Shown here in pieces: positions 1-8,490 of a DNA stretch of 64,000 bases. The position numbers were made by a program, and so were the translations under genes. The stretch comes from Planomicrobium sp. YIM 101495 (lineage in GTDB: Bacteria > Bacillota > Bacilli > Bacillales_A > Planococcaceae). Location of the stretch: NCBI RefSeq assembly GCF_009707665.1, contig NZ_WLZW01000001.1, positions 1,550,001 to 1,614,000 on the forward strand, read 5' to 3'. Within the stretch, counting starts at the first letter, position 1; every line of letters starts with the position of its first letter. The notes under the pieces are model-generated. The model searched no databases. It worked only from the letters and a program-made list of their open reading frames with translations, and was not told the DNA's origin.

Positions 1-89
1 TAAACTTCTTCGACTTGGTCGTCATCTTCCTATTGCGTACAGTCATCGCACTGCCGATCGTTGCAGGCATTGCACACTTATTATTCTAA
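1..89 (+). CDS. C-terminal end of a membrane protein (partial)
   Basis: The window opens inside a plus-strand gene. Reading from base 3, about 28 residues are seen before TAA at 87-89. They are strongly hydrophobic, with one Arg in the middle (FLLRTVIALPIVAG), which fits a last transmembrane helix. The gene is followed at once by a strong terminator. The tail resembles ends of nucleoside-recognition (YjiH-like) membrane proteins, but this is too short to decide, so no function is assigned. Confidence 0.6.
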   Translation, partial: NFFDLVVIFLLRTVIALPIVAGIAHLLF

Positions 90-101
90 TGTTCTCCAAA
101 A

Positions 102-135
102 AAGCGCCATCCCCGACTTTTCGGGGATGGCGCTT
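102..135. terminator. Bidirectional intrinsic terminator
   Basis: A perfect 15-bp stem (102-116 with 121-135) with a 4-nt loop has an A-run on the left and a T-run on the right. It can end both the truncated plus-strand membrane gene and the minus-strand threonine dehydrogenase gene. Confidence 0.9.
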
Positions 136-138
136 TTC

Positions 139-1083
139 TTATGCGTTCTGTAGTTTGTTCTTCAGTTTCTCGAGCATGTCTGCTGTCATCGCATCGAGAT
201 CGTAAGCAGTCTTGAAGCCCCACTCGTCCCGCGCAGCGGTCACATCGATGTTATCCGGCCAACTGTCCGCGATGCCTTGGCGGACAGGGTCCACCGCGTA
301 ATCCAGCTGGAAGTCCGGCAAGTGCTTGCGGATCGAAGCAGCGATCTGTTCCGGATCGAAGCTCATCGCTGTGACGTTGAAGGCGTTGCGGTGGATCAGC
401 TGATCGGCATCCGTCTCCATCAAGTCGATGATCGCCTGCAGCGCATCTGGCATATACATCATGTCCATGTAAGTGCCTGCCGCAATATACGAAGTGTAGC
501 TATTCTGTTCGATCGCCTGATAATAAATATCCACTGCGTAATCCGTCGTTCCCCCGCCTGGAGGCGTGACGTTCGAGATCAGTCCTGGGAAACGGACGCC
601 GCGCGTATCGACGCCGAAGCGCTCGAAATAATAATCGCAAAGCAGTTCCCCTGCCACTTTATTGACGCCGTACATCGTCGTCGGTCGTTGCAACGTGTCT
701 TGCGGCGTATTGTTCTTCGGTGTCGAAGGACCGAACGCACCGATCGAGCTCGGTGTGAAGAACTGAAGGCCAAGTTCACGTGACGTCTCAAGCGCGTTCA
801 CGAGTCCACCCATATTCAAGTTCCAAGCAAGTAGCGGCTTTTCTTCCGCTGTCGCTGATAATAACGCCGCCATATGCATGAGCGTATCCGCTCCGAAGTC
901 TTTTGCCAAGTCGTGCATTTTTTGAGCATCTGTCACATCCAGTACCGCGGATGGGCCAGTGCTTCCTGATGCCGGTCGGATATCTGTAGCAAGAACATTG
1001 TCTGCTCCATAGATTTCACGTAATTTTGTTGTAAGTTCTGAGCCGATTTGCCCAAGCGCTCCTGTAATCATGATCCGTTTCAT
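139..1083 (-). CDS. tdh: L-threonine 3-dehydrogenase, NAD-dependent epimerase (SDR) type
   Basis: Extended short-chain dehydrogenase of 314 residues. The N-terminal Rossmann motif is ITGALGQIG, and the catalytic YxxxK is seen as YGVNK (about residue 140). It matches the SDR-type L-threonine dehydrogenases that oxidise threonine to 2-amino-3-ketobutyrate, rather than the zinc MDR type of E. coli. Kbl, encoded about 2.1 kb away on the same strand, would cleave that product to glycine and acetyl-CoA. I chose the ATG at 1083 because AGGAGG (1094-1099) lies 10 nt from it. The upstream ATG at 1092 is only 1 nt from the ribosome site. UDP-sugar epimerase activity cannot be excluded from sequence alone, but the kbl neighbour supports Tdh. 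Confidence 0.85.
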   Translation of the reverse strand: MKRIMITGALGQIGSELTTKLREIYGADNVLATDIRPASGSTGPSAVLDVTDAQKMHDLAKDFGADTLMHMAALLSATAEEKPLLAWNLNMGGLVNALETSRELGLQFFTPSSIGAFGPSTPKNNTPQDTLQRPTTMYGVNKVAGELLCDYYFERFGVDTRGVRFPGLISNVTPPGGGTTDYAVDIYYQAIEQNSYTSYIAAGTYMDMMYMPDALQAIIDLMETDADQLIHRNAFNVTAMSFDPEQIAASIRKHLPDFQLDYAVDPVRQGIADSWPDNIDVTAARDEWGFKTAYDLDAMTADMLEKLKNKLQNA

Positions 1084-1263
1084 GTGTGACATTCCTCCTG
1101 TTTACAACTGTCCTTCTGAAAAGAACAATCTGATCATCATAAACCCTTTCAATAAAAGGTTTCGGTTAACCCATTATAAAACGTTCTCTCTGTAAATACA
1201 ATATTTTTATTGATGCCGCCAACCTTGGATGTTGTTATAATTAAAAGAAAAAAGAGGTGCACC

Positions 1264-1905
1264 ATGCATTTGCTCCGTCTCGTCATCATTTTCTTGTTTG
1301 CTATTCTCATGTCGTCCATCCTTATTGCGACCGGCATGCCACGCTTGATGGTGTTCTTCATCGTCATCACATTCTATGTGCTTGCCGGAGTGGCACCGCC
1401 GATCTACATCACTTACTTCTCCAAATCGCTCAAGCGGATCGACCGGTTCGTCAAGAGCAACCGACGCAAACCGCTATTCGGCTATCCTTATCAGATCGCG
1501 TATGGCAGTGACGAACAAATCCAGCAAGCACTCCAAAGAATCCTTGCCCGCCATCGTCAGCCGGAATTGCAGCAGACATACAAGGCGCTTCTTGCGATCA
1601 CGCAGGACCAGCCTGGAGTCGCCCTCCAATATGCCGAACAAATCCAGCGGGAGTCGCTGCGCACATATTACTTGGCACATGCAGCAGTCAATTCAGGTGA
1701 CTACGATTACGCCACGGAACTGATGGAGCAGCTGAAGGAACCGTGGATGCGGTCCGCGATCCGTGCACTCATTGCATTCGAAACGAACGATCCGCAGTTC
1801 GACCGGCTCGCTGAAGACAGCATCGCCGCAGCACGTGGCGTCCAGAAATATACACTCTTTCATGCATTCCGTCGCTTGAAAAAATCCGGATCAAAACAAA
1901 CCTAA
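1264..1905 (+). CDS. Membrane protein with two N-terminal TM helices and a TPR-like cytoplasmic region
   Basis: Predicted 213-residue protein that I do not recognise. Residues 1-25 and about 30-55 are hydrophobic and likely form two membrane helices. The rest is soluble and helical, with short repeats of the kind QQTYKALLAI, ALQYAEQI and YYLAHAAVNSGDYDYATELM that look like two or three degenerate TPR units. The ATG at 1264 follows AGAGGTG by 4 nt. It is transcribed divergently from tdh and ends in a strong terminator, so it is probably a single-gene unit. A scaffold role at the membrane is only an inference from TPR-like repeats. Confidence 0.8.
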   Translation: MHLLRLVIIFLFAILMSSILIATGMPRLMVFFIVITFYVLAGVAPPIYITYFSKSLKRIDRFVKSNRRKPLFGYPYQIAYGSDEQIQQALQRILARHRQPELQQTYKALLAITQDQPGVALQYAEQIQRESLRTYYLAHAAVNSGDYDYATELMEQLKEPWMRSAIRALIAFETNDPQFDRLAEDSIAAARGVQKYTLFHAFRRLKKSGSKQT

Positions 1906-1907
1906 AT

Positions 1908-1950
1908 AACCACCAGCCCCCTGCTTATGAAAAGCAGGGGGCTGGTGGTT
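1908..1950. terminator. Bidirectional intrinsic terminator
   Basis: A perfect 19-bp stem (1908-1926 with 1932-1950) and 5-nt loop are followed by TTTTTA. It lies between convergent genes: the TPR-like membrane protein and the epimerase. Confidence 0.9.
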
Positions 1951-1987
1951 CGTTTTTATGCCTGGATGCTCCAATCGAATTCATCCA

Positions 1988-3112
1988 TCAAACGGTCGTG
2001 CCGCCGATGATGTGCGTTTTAACGGTAAGTTTCGCCAATTGCGCCCGGTCGATTGTCACACCGAGCCCCGGCTTGTCCGCGAGCAAGACGTTCGGATGGA
2101 TGTATTGCAAGTCGCCGATTTCCTCACTGAACAACAGCGGGCCGGTCAACTCTGTCGTTTCGATATTGTTTCGTGCCATCGCCGTATGGTAGCCTGCTGC
2201 GGAGCCGACAGAAGACTCGACCATCGACCCCACTTGGCAAGCCAGACCTGCTGCCTCTGCCGTCTTCGCGAGCTGTGCTGCTGGGTAAATGCCGCCGCAC
2301 TTCATCAGCTTGATATTGATGACGTCCGCCGCTCCGAGCCGAATAATCTCCAGTAAATCTTCCATTGTCTGCAAGCTCTCATCCGCCATGATCGGCACAG
2401 CCGTCTTCGTACGGATCTCGGCTAAGCCGTGTAAGTCGCTCATCCGAATCGGCTGCTCGATCCAAGACAAATCTAACCCTTCCAGTTGCCTTACCGCCGC
2501 TGAAGCGATGCCAGGCGTCTTCCATCCTTGGTTGACATCGACGCGGATCGGTACAGCCGGACCGACCGCTTCGCGCACTGCCTTGATGCGGTCGACATCG
2601 TCCTGCGCTTTGTCGGCTCCGACTTTCAGCTTCAATGAAGTATAGCCGTCTTCGATTGCCTGCACAGCTTTTGTCGCCATGATCTCCGGGCTCTCGATGC
2701 TCAAGACTTTCGGATACGTCAGCCGTTCGTTCGTCTTGCCGCCGATCAGCTGGTACACCGGCAGACCCGTTGCTTTCCCCATCAAGTCGAAGCAGGCGAT
2801 GTCGACTGCCGCTTTGGCTGCGGGATTGCGGACCAGTGCGCTGTCCATCTTCGCGTGAATCGCCTCGATATCGAATGGGTTCATCCCAAGGATCGCAGGC
2901 ACCAGCACTTCCTTCAAGTTTTCGAACGCACCGAGAAAGAACTCTCCAGTAACGTGCTCATCCGCTACCGATTCCCCGAAGCCGATCAGGCCAGTGTCCG
3001 TTTCCAGTTCCAAAATGACTGCCGGCATATCCGGATACGTTGCATATGAAATAATGAATGGCTCTTTCAACGGGAACCTTACCGCATACAATGTTGCTTT
3101 TGTAATCTTCAT
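1988..3112 (-). CDS. Enolase-superfamily enzyme, probable dipeptide epimerase (MLE subgroup)
   Basis: 374-residue protein with the capping domain at about 1-125 followed by the TIM-barrel domain. Catalytic signatures are visible: KLKVG (KxK general base), three metal ligands in VDVNQGW, WIEQP and MADES, and the second lysine in INIKLMKCGG. These mark the muconate-lactonizing/dipeptide-epimerase subgroup. Members include L-Ala-D/L-Glu epimerase, N-succinylamino acid racemase and o-succinylbenzoate synthase. No men gene is nearby, so MenC is less likely. The ATG at 3112 has CCTCCT on the plus strand (AGGAGG) 8 nt away; an 86-codon upstream extension is discarded. Epimerisation of dipeptides is the best inference, and substrate is not decidable. 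Confidence 0.75.
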   Translation of the reverse strand: MKITKATLYAVRFPLKEPFIISYATYPDMPAVILELETDTGLIGFGESVADEHVTGEFFLGAFENLKEVLVPAILGMNPFDIEAIHAKMDSALVRNPAAKAAVDIACFDLMGKATGLPVYQLIGGKTNERLTYPKVLSIESPEIMATKAVQAIEDGYTSLKLKVGADKAQDDVDRIKAVREAVGPAVPIRVDVNQGWKTPGIASAAVRQLEGLDLSWIEQPIRMSDLHGLAEIRTKTAVPIMADESLQTMEDLLEIIRLGAADVINIKLMKCGGIYPAAQLAKTAEAAGLACQVGSMVESSVGSAAGYHTAMARNNIETTELTGPLLFSEEIGDLQYIHPNVLLADKPGLGVTIDRAQLAKLTVKTHIIGGTTV

Positions 3113-3171
3113 TATGCATTCCTCCTCTGTATATATACGTATAATCATACACTCGTTTAGGGAAAATAAAA

Positions 3172-3201
3172 ACCAAGCGCAGCCCGGCAGCTTCGCTTGG
3201 T
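3172..3201 (-). terminator. Intrinsic terminator of kbl
   Basis: Inverted repeat ACCAAGCG / CGCTTGGT with further pairing inside. In minus orientation it is followed by a T-rich run (GGTTTTTATTTT). It separates kbl from the epimerase gene, so the two are probably not simply cotranscribed. Confidence 0.7.
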
Positions 3202-3209
3202 AAGATAAT

Positions 3210-4400
3210 TTATTGAATGACGCCAAGTTCTTTCCCGACTCGTTCGTAAGTCGCGATAGCTTCATCAAGCATTTCTTTCGTATGGTCGGCTGTTGGCATG
3301 TTGCGGACACGGCCAGTGCCTTTCGGGACCGTCGGGAAGACGATTGACTTGGCATAGACGCCTTCTTCAAACAAGCGCTTAGAAAATTGCTGTGTCAGCT
3401 TCTCTTCACCGATGATGCAAGGTGTGATCGGTGTCTCGGAGTCTCCGATGTTGAAGCCGAGCTCTTTCAAGCCTTTCTTCAAGTAGTCGCCGTTGTCCCA
3501 TAGCTTGTCGTGCAGTTCCGTCGAGTCCATGATCATCTGGATGGCGGAAGTGATCGCCGCGACGTCACCTGGTGTAACTGCTGTCGAGAACAAGAATGGA
3601 CGTGAACGCACTTTAAGCCAGTCGATCAAGCTTTGTTTGCCGGCAACGTATCCCCCGACAACGCCGACTGCTTTCGACAGTGTGCCCATCTGCATGTCGA
3701 CTTCTTTTTCAAGGCCGAAATGCTTCACCGTGCCTTTCCCTTTGCCTGTGACGCCTGATCCGTGTGCATCGTCCACATACGTGATCAAGTCGAATTCTTT
3801 CGCGATCTCCACGATTTCCGGAAGCTTCGCGATATCACCGTCCATCGAGAAGACGCCGTCCGTAATGACCATCACTTTGTTATACAAGCCCGACTCTGTC
3901 GCTTCTTTCGCTTTTGCACGCAAGTCTTCCATGTCCGAGTGTTTATAAGCGATGATTTTCGCTTTCGACAAACGGCAGCCGTCGATGATCGACGCGTGGT
4001 TCAATTGGTCGGACAGGATCGCATCGTTCTTGTCCATGACCGCAGAAATTGCCGCCATGTTGCAGTTGAAGCCTGACTGATACGAAAGTGCCGCTTCTGT
4101 GCCTTTAAATTCTGCAAGCTTCTCTTCCAATTTCACGTGAAGGTCGAGCGTGCCGTTGATTGTGCGTACTGCCCCTGCGCCGACGCCGTACTTGTCGATT
4201 GCTTGTTTCGCGACTTTCTTCAAGTCTTCGTTCGTCGCGAGTCCGAGGTAGTTGTTGGAAGACAAGTTGATCAAGTCTTTCCCGCCCACTTTGATGATCG
4301 GTCCGTTCGGTCCCTCCACCGGGTCGATTTCGTTATAAAGGCCTTGCTCTTTCAATTCGTTCAAGTTCTCTTCTAAAAATGCATCCAGTTTTTTTGACAA
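3210..4400 (-). CDS. kbl: Glycine C-acetyltransferase (2-amino-3-ketobutyrate CoA ligase)
   Basis: 396-residue alpha-oxoamine synthase family PLP enzyme that converts 2-amino-3-ketobutyrate and CoA into glycine and acetyl-CoA. Seen in sequence: [10 protein letters not shown] near residue 50, DDAHGSG, and the PLP-lysine segment MGTLSKAVG at about residue 235. The start is a TTG at 4400 ([12 protein letters not shown]...). An AAAGGA ribosome site lies 8 nt away, and the resulting length is typical of Kbl. An ATG 12 codons upstream has no good ribosome site. It completes the Tdh-Kbl threonine-to-glycine route, although an unrelated epimerase gene lies between the two. The close paralogue BioF is less likely without other bio genes. 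Confidence 0.9.
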   Translation of the reverse strand: MSKKLDAFLEENLNELKEQGLYNEIDPVEGPNGPIIKVGGKDLINLSSNNYLGLATNEDLKKVAKQAIDKYGVGAGAVRTINGTLDLHVKLEEKLAEFKGTEAALSYQSGFNCNMAAISAVMDKNDAILSDQLNHASIIDGCRLSKAKIIAYKHSDMEDLRAKAKEATESGLYNKVMVITDGVFSMDGDIAKLPEIVEIAKEFDLITYVDDAHGSGVTGKGKGTVKHFGLEKEVDMQMGTLSKAVGVVGGYVAGKQSLIDWLKVRSRPFLFSTAVTPGDVAAITSAIQMIMDSTELHDKLWDNGDYLKKGLKELGFNIGDSETPITPCIIGEEKLTQQFSKRLFEEGVYAKSIVFPTVPKGTGRVRNMPTADHTKEMLDEAIATYERVGKELGVIQ

Positions 4401-4468
4401 TGTCCTCTTCCTTTCGAGACGAGATTCTGCTTTCATCTTACCATATGGGCTTTCGTTCCAAAAGAAAA

Positions 4469-4495
4469 AGGGCAGTCCGGTCGCCCGTCTGCCCT
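4469..4495 (-). terminator. Intrinsic terminator after mccB
   Basis: AGGGCAG / CTGCCCT stem with extra CGG/CCG pairing in the loop. In minus orientation it is followed by TTTTTC. It closes the yrrT-luxS-mccA-mccB operon just upstream of kbl. Confidence 0.75.
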
Positions 4496-4502
4496 GTTTC
4501 GT

Positions 4503-5636
4503 TTACTTCAATGCGTTTTCCAAGTCTTCGATCAAGTCTTCGACGTCTTCGATGCCGACCGAGATGCGGACGAGCCCTTCGACGATGCCAAGTTCGCCGC
4601 GGCGTTCGACTGGAATCGATGCGTGCGTCATTTGCGCTGGAACCGAGATCAAGCTTTCCACCGCACCAAGGCTTTCCGCCAACGTGAAGTATTTCAGTTT
4701 CGCCAGCAACTCGCCGGCTTTGTCTTTGCTGCCGACGTCAAACGAGATCATGCCTCCGAAGCCGCGTGCTTGTTTGCTCATCAAGTCGTGGCCTGCGTGT
4801 GCTGGCAGTCCTGGATAGATAACCGTACCGACCGCGTCATGTGCATCAAGGAATTCCGCGATTTGCTGTGCGTTCGCCATCGTCTCTTCCATGCGGATGC
4901 CGAGTGTTTTCAGACCGCGCATCAGAAGCCACGAATCCTGTGGCCCAAGGATCGCACCGACCGAGTTCTGGATGAAGTGCAACTCTTCCGCAAGCTCTGC
5001 AGAGTTAACAACGACAAGGCCTGCTACGACGTCACTGTGTCCGCCGATGTATTTCGTCGCGCTATGCAAGACGATGTCTGCACCGAGTGGAATCGGGTTT
5101 TGCAAGTAAGGCGTCATGAACGTGTTGTCGACGATGGTCAGTAAATCTTTCGTTTTCGCAAACGCTGAAACTGCTTCGATATCCGTCACTTTCAACAGCG
5201 GGTTCGTCGGCGTTTCGATGAAGATCGCCTTCGTGTTGTCTTTGACTGCCGCTTTCACTTCGTCCAAGTTCCCTGTATCGACAAGCGTGAATTCAAGGCC
5301 GAAGCGGTTGAGCACTTTGTTGACGACGCGGTACGAACCGCCGTATACGTCATCAGTCATGATGATGTGGTCGCCTGCCGAGAACATCATCATGACTGAT
5401 GTGATCGCCGCCATGCCGCTGCCGAATGCGAAGCCGGCGTGGCCGTGTTCCACGTCCGCAATCAATTCTTCGAGTGCGTGGCGCGTCGGGTTACCCGTGC
5501 GCGAGTATTCATAGCCTTTGAACTTCCCTACTGCTTCTTGCTTGTATGTGCTGACTTGGTAGATCGGCGTCGAGACAGCTCCTGTCGCCTCGTCTCCGAA
5601 AATACCGCCGTGAATCAATCTCGTTTTTGGTTTCAC
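4503..5636 (-). CDS. mccB: Cystathionine gamma-lyase / homocysteine gamma-lyase
   Basis: 377-residue Cys/Met metabolism PLP enzyme. Visible family motifs are YSRTGNPTR near residue 45, the PLP lysine in LHSATKYIGGH at about 195, and the C-terminal RISVGIED. MccB cleaves cystathionine to cysteine, 2-oxobutyrate and ammonia in the reverse transsulfuration pathway. The start is GTG at 5636, preceded by an AGGAGG-like site. Its first four bases overlap the mccA stop (GTGA), which indicates translational coupling. It is the last gene of a four-gene sulfur operon. Cystathionine beta-lyase (MetC) is the alternative, but the mccA pairing favours gamma-lyase. Confidence 0.88.
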   Translation of the reverse strand: MKPKTRLIHGGIFGDEATGAVSTPIYQVSTYKQEAVGKFKGYEYSRTGNPTRHALEELIADVEHGHAGFAFGSGMAAITSVMMMFSAGDHIIMTDDVYGGSYRVVNKVLNRFGLEFTLVDTGNLDEVKAAVKDNTKAIFIETPTNPLLKVTDIEAVSAFAKTKDLLTIVDNTFMTPYLQNPIPLGADIVLHSATKYIGGHSDVVAGLVVVNSAELAEELHFIQNSVGAILGPQDSWLLMRGLKTLGIRMEETMANAQQIAEFLDAHDAVGTVIYPGLPAHAGHDLMSKQARGFGGMISFDVGSKDKAGELLAKLKYFTLAESLGAVESLISVPAQMTHASIPVERRGELGIVEGLVRISVGIEDVEDLIEDLENALK

Positions 5637-6568
5637 TTGTCTTCCTCCTCAAAAATTCTTCCGTAAATATCCTGGCTCATGTACCGCTCGCTCGAATCCG
5701 CAAAGACCGTGACGATGTGGCTTCCTTGCTTCGCCGCTGCCGCTTCCTTCAGCGCCGCCTGGAATGCAGCACCAGACGAACTACCGACGAGCAAACCTTC
5801 TTTTGCTGCAAGCTCTTTTAGCGCAGCGAATGCGTCCCGGTCGGAAATCGTGTGGATGGCGTCAAACAGCTGCTTATCCATATAGCCCGGCAGGAATTCC
5901 ATGCCGATGCCTTCCGTCAAATGCGGACCGGGCGTGCCTCCGTTCAGGATTGATCCTTCTGGCTCCACGATGACGGTTTTGATCGCCTGATTCTTATCTT
6001 TTAAAAAGCGTGCCGTTCCCATGAAAGTCCCGCCTGAGCCGGCACCGGCAATAAATGTGTCGATGCGGCCGTCCAGCGCTTCCCATAGCTCTGGTCCGAG
6101 CGTCCGGACGTATGTCTCCGGGTTCGCCGGGTTCGAAAACTGGGAAGGCGAAAATGCGTCCAGCTCTTCCACTAACGCTTCCGCCTTGGCAATCGCACCT
6201 TTGATGCCTTCAGCAGTCGGCGTATTGATTACTTCTGCACCAAGTGCGCGCATCAGTGCTTGCTTCTCCTGGCTGAACTTCTCAGGTACGACGAATTTCA
6301 CTTTGTAGCCTTTGCCGATCGCTGCAACTGCCAGACCAATGCCTGTGTTGCCCGCAGTCGGTTCAACGATTGTGCCGCCTGAATGCAGAACGCCGCGTTG
6401 CTCAGCGTCTTCGATCAACGAGACGCCGAGACGGTCCTTGACACTGCCGCCGGGATTGAACATCTCCAGCTTCGCAAAAATGCGGCAGCCGTTCGGGATG
6501 TCGACGCGCGTCAATTCCATAAGCGGAGTATTGCCGATCAGCTGTTGGATCGATGTGACGAATTTCAT
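5633..6568 (-). CDS. mccA: Cystathionine beta-synthase / cysteine synthase family protein
   Basis: 311-residue fold-type II PLP enzyme. The PLP lysine is K44 in PGGSVKDR; the PTAGNTGIGLA loop and the phosphate-binding GAGSGGT segment are present. In Bacillus the homologous YrhA/MccA condenses O-acetylserine with homocysteine to form cystathionine. The paired MccB then cleaves this to cysteine. The ATG at 6568 has AAGGAG 8 nt upstream. Only 12 nt separate it from luxS, and it overlaps mccB by 4 nt. CysK activity is possible from family membership alone; the operon context argues for MccA. Confidence 0.88.
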   Translation of the reverse strand: MKFVTSIQQLIGNTPLMELTRVDIPNGCRIFAKLEMFNPGGSVKDRLGVSLIEDAEQRGVLHSGGTIVEPTAGNTGIGLAVAAIGKGYKVKFVVPEKFSQEKQALMRALGAEVINTPTAEGIKGAIAKAEALVEELDAFSPSQFSNPANPETYVRTLGPELWEALDGRIDTFIAGAGSGGTFMGTARFLKDKNQAIKTVIVEPEGSILNGGTPGPHLTEGIGMEFLPGYMDKQLFDAIHTISDRDAFAALKELAAKEGLLVGSSSGAAFQAALKEAAAAKQGSHIVTVFADSSERYMSQDIYGRIFEEEDK

Positions 6569-6580
6569 ATGGACATCTCC

Positions 6581-7054
6581 TTACGCTTGTTCGTCAGCGA
6601 ACACTTGGCGCCACTCGTCTTTTCTCGCCAACATTTCACGTGCCAGTTCCTGTGCACCTTCTAGGCTGTGGCTTGCTGCCCAGCCGCATTGCACTTCGTT
6701 GCATGCCGGCACTTCGTCTGCAGCGATGACGTCTGTCAATGTGTTCTCGAGGATGCGCAAGACATCGTCAAAGTCGTCGTGGTTGATGAGTGACAAGTAG
6801 TAGCCTGTCTGACAGCCCATCGGCCCGATGTCGATGATCTGGTCCGAATGATTGCGGCTATGCTCTGCCATCATATGCTCAAGTGAATGAAGCGCGGGCA
6901 TTTCCATGAATTCTTTGTTCGGCTGCTTGAAACGGATGTCGTACTTGCGGATCGTGTCCCCGTTCGCTCCTGTTTTCTCGCCAGCAAGTCTGACGTATGG
7001 TGCAACCACTTTCGTGTGATCCAAGTTGAATGATTCAACGTTCATTTTCTTCAT
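6581..7054 (-). CDS. luxS: S-ribosylhomocysteine lyase
   Basis: 157-residue LuxS. Metal ligands are H56 and H60 in HSLEH and the Cys of VQCG (C123). The conserved [10 protein letters not shown] segment (C81) supplies the catalytic cysteine. It splits S-ribosylhomocysteine into homocysteine and DPD, the AI-2 precursor. Length is normal. The ATG at 7054 sits 9 nt after AGGGGG. It lies between yrrT and mccA, the place where Bacillus subtilis has mtnN. Its homocysteine product would feed directly into MccA and MccB encoded downstream. Confidence 0.95.
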   Translation of the reverse strand: MKKMNVESFNLDHTKVVAPYVRLAGEKTGANGDTIRKYDIRFKQPNKEFMEMPALHSLEHMMAEHSRNHSDQIIDIGPMGCQTGYYLSLINHDDFDDVLRILENTLTDVIAADEVPACNEVQCGWAASHSLEGAQELAREMLARKDEWRQVFADEQA

Positions 7055-7069
7055 TAAAATCTTCCCCCT

Positions 7070-7705
7070 TCAATTTTTTGTTGCATCGATTAGCCACGCA
7101 TACCGGTTGAGCTGCGTGAATTCGACTGTGAAGCCAGCCGCTTCGATCAGCTCTTTCATGACCGGGATGGTCGTATAATATTCACGCTGTAAATCTTCTA
7201 CAAGGTTATCATGCCCGCGCGTTTTTTCAAAGGCGATCACTTCCTGCTTCGCTTCTTCTGTCACGAAGATCGTGTCGGCGAAGACCACTTTTCCGCCCGT
7301 TGTAAGCATCTGTCCGTATTGTTTGAACGCTTCGCCTTTTTCCGCGTCCGTCAAATGGTGAAATGCGTAGGAGCTGACGAACGCTCTCGGTGCGAACGGC
7401 ACTTCAAACTTGAGGAAATCCCCGTCTGTCACTGTTGCTTGTTCCAGCTTTTCCGCAGTCGCTTCGCGCATCGCCTTGTTCGGTTCGATGCCTGCCACTT
7501 GGAGGCCGCGCGCAAGCAGTTTGCGCGTCAAGTTCCCCGTGCCGACGCCGAATTCGACGACAGGACCGATTGCACGATCTGCCACTGTTTGGAGAATTTC
7601 ATCATATTTATCGAAAACATCCGCGTACTCGGCATCTTTGCCGCTTACCGAATCATCGTATGTGTGTACCCATTCATCAAAAATCTCTACGAATTCACGT
7701 CCCAT
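7070..7705 (-). CDS. yrrT: YrrT-like SAM-dependent methyltransferase
   Basis: 211-residue class I methyltransferase. Motif I is VVEFGVGTGNLT at about residues 49-60, followed by an acidic GIEPNKAM strand-2 end and SYAFHHLTD. It matches the YrrT family, which heads the S-adenosylhomocysteine recycling operon in bacilli; its substrate is not established. The ATG at 7705 has AGGAG about 7 nt upstream. A clear promoter lies about 65 nt upstream. It is the first gene of yrrT-luxS-mccA-mccB, with 15, 12 and -4 nt junctions. Confidence 0.88.
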   Translation of the reverse strand: MGREFVEIFDEWVHTYDDSVSGKDAEYADVFDKYDEILQTVADRAIGPVVEFGVGTGNLTRKLLARGLQVAGIEPNKAMREATAEKLEQATVTDGDFLKFEVPFAPRAFVSSYAFHHLTDAEKGEAFKQYGQMLTTGGKVVFADTIFVTEEAKQEVIAFEKTRGHDNLVEDLQREYYTTIPVMKELIEAAGFTVEFTQLNRYAWLIDATKN

Positions 7706-7735
7706 TGTGATTCTCCTTTTTAAAACATAATTATT

Positions 7736-7752
7736 CCTATCAAGTTACTAGG
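7736..7752. promoter_or_regulatory. Candidate operator of the yrrT operon
   Basis: Inverted repeat CCTA-N9-TAGG just downstream of the yrrT -10 box, inside an AT-rich segment that reads TTGATAGGAATAATTATG on the minus strand. The position suits a roadblock repressor. In Bacillus the orthologous operon is controlled by the cysteine regulator CymR. Assignment to CymR is an inference. Confidence 0.35.
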
Positions 7753-7769
7753 TTTAATAGACGTGTTTA

Positions 7770-7798
7770 GTTATATCACAGGATCCGTGCAGTATCAA
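7770..7798 (-). promoter_or_regulatory. SigA-type promoter of yrrT-luxS-mccA-mccB
   Basis: On the minus strand TTGATA (7793-7798) and TATAAC (7770-7775) are separated by exactly 17 nt. Transcription would start near 7763, giving a leader of about 58 nt. Confidence 0.7.
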
Positions 7799-7808
7799 GC
7801 AAAAAAGC

Positions 7809-7835
7809 CCGCCCTCACAGCTTGAGGACAGGCGG
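7809..7835 (-). terminator. Intrinsic terminator overlapping the end of the YczE-like gene
   Basis: CCGCCCTCA (7809-7817) pairs with TGAGG-aca-GGCGG (7823-7835). In minus orientation a T-run follows. The stem includes the stop codon and last codons of the membrane protein gene. Confidence 0.7.
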
Positions 7836-8456
7836 TAATTCACTTTTCTTTTCGATGAGTTTCTTCAGCCATCTCTCGGACATCGGAAGCGTGTATTGCA
7901 CGATGCGGCCGGTCAATAACGCCACTGCAATCGTTCCGACACCGACCGGTCCGCCGAGCAGCCAGCCAGCAATTGCAGCTAACGTCTCGATTCCCGCACG
8001 GACGATGGAAATGCTCAATCCAGTCTTCTCGACCAGAATCAGCATGATGCTGTCCCGCGGACCGGCGCCGATCTTCGGTGCCACGTAAATGCCGATGCCA
8101 AGTCCCGAGATGAAGATCCCAAGCACAAGCGTCACCGACTGTGCCGTAAGCGTCTCGAAGTTCGGCAAAATGAAGTTATAGAAGTCGATCATCGCTCCCG
8201 TGAACAGCATGTTCAGGAACGTGCCGACCTGCGGCAAACTGTGTGTCGCAATGGACGACACTGCGATCAACACGAGCCCCGCCAAAATGACCCATGTCCC
8301 GATCGTCAAGCCGAAGTTCAGGAACAGCCCGACATGCAAGACATCCCACGGGCTGATGCCGAGCCGGTCCGCCTTGATGACCAATGTAAAACCGAATGCC
8401 ATGACCGCCAGGCCGCCAAGGAAAAACAGCCAGCGATACATAAGTGAATGTTTCAT
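7815..8456 (-). CDS. YczE/YitT-like integral membrane protein
   Basis: 213-residue polytopic protein with about five hydrophobic segments. It carries the glycine-rich motifs ADRLGISPWDVLHVGL and APKIGAGPRDSIM, which are typical of the YczE-type group. No transport substrate is known for the family that I can state. The ATG at 8456 follows an AGAAGG-like site. It lies 34 nt downstream of the ybaK gene on the same strand and is likely cotranscribed with it. Confidence 0.75.
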   Translation of the reverse strand: MKHSLMYRWLFFLGGLAVMAFGFTLVIKADRLGISPWDVLHVGLFLNFGLTIGTWVILAGLVLIAVSSIATHSLPQVGTFLNMLFTGAMIDFYNFILPNFETLTAQSVTLVLGIFISGLGIGIYVAPKIGAGPRDSIMLILVEKTGLSISIVRAGIETLAAIAGWLLGGPVGVGTIAVALLTGRIVQYTLPMSERWLKKLIEKKSELPPVLKL

Positions 8457-8490
8457 TCCATACCTTCTCTCGTCTGTTCTTTTCTCAGCT

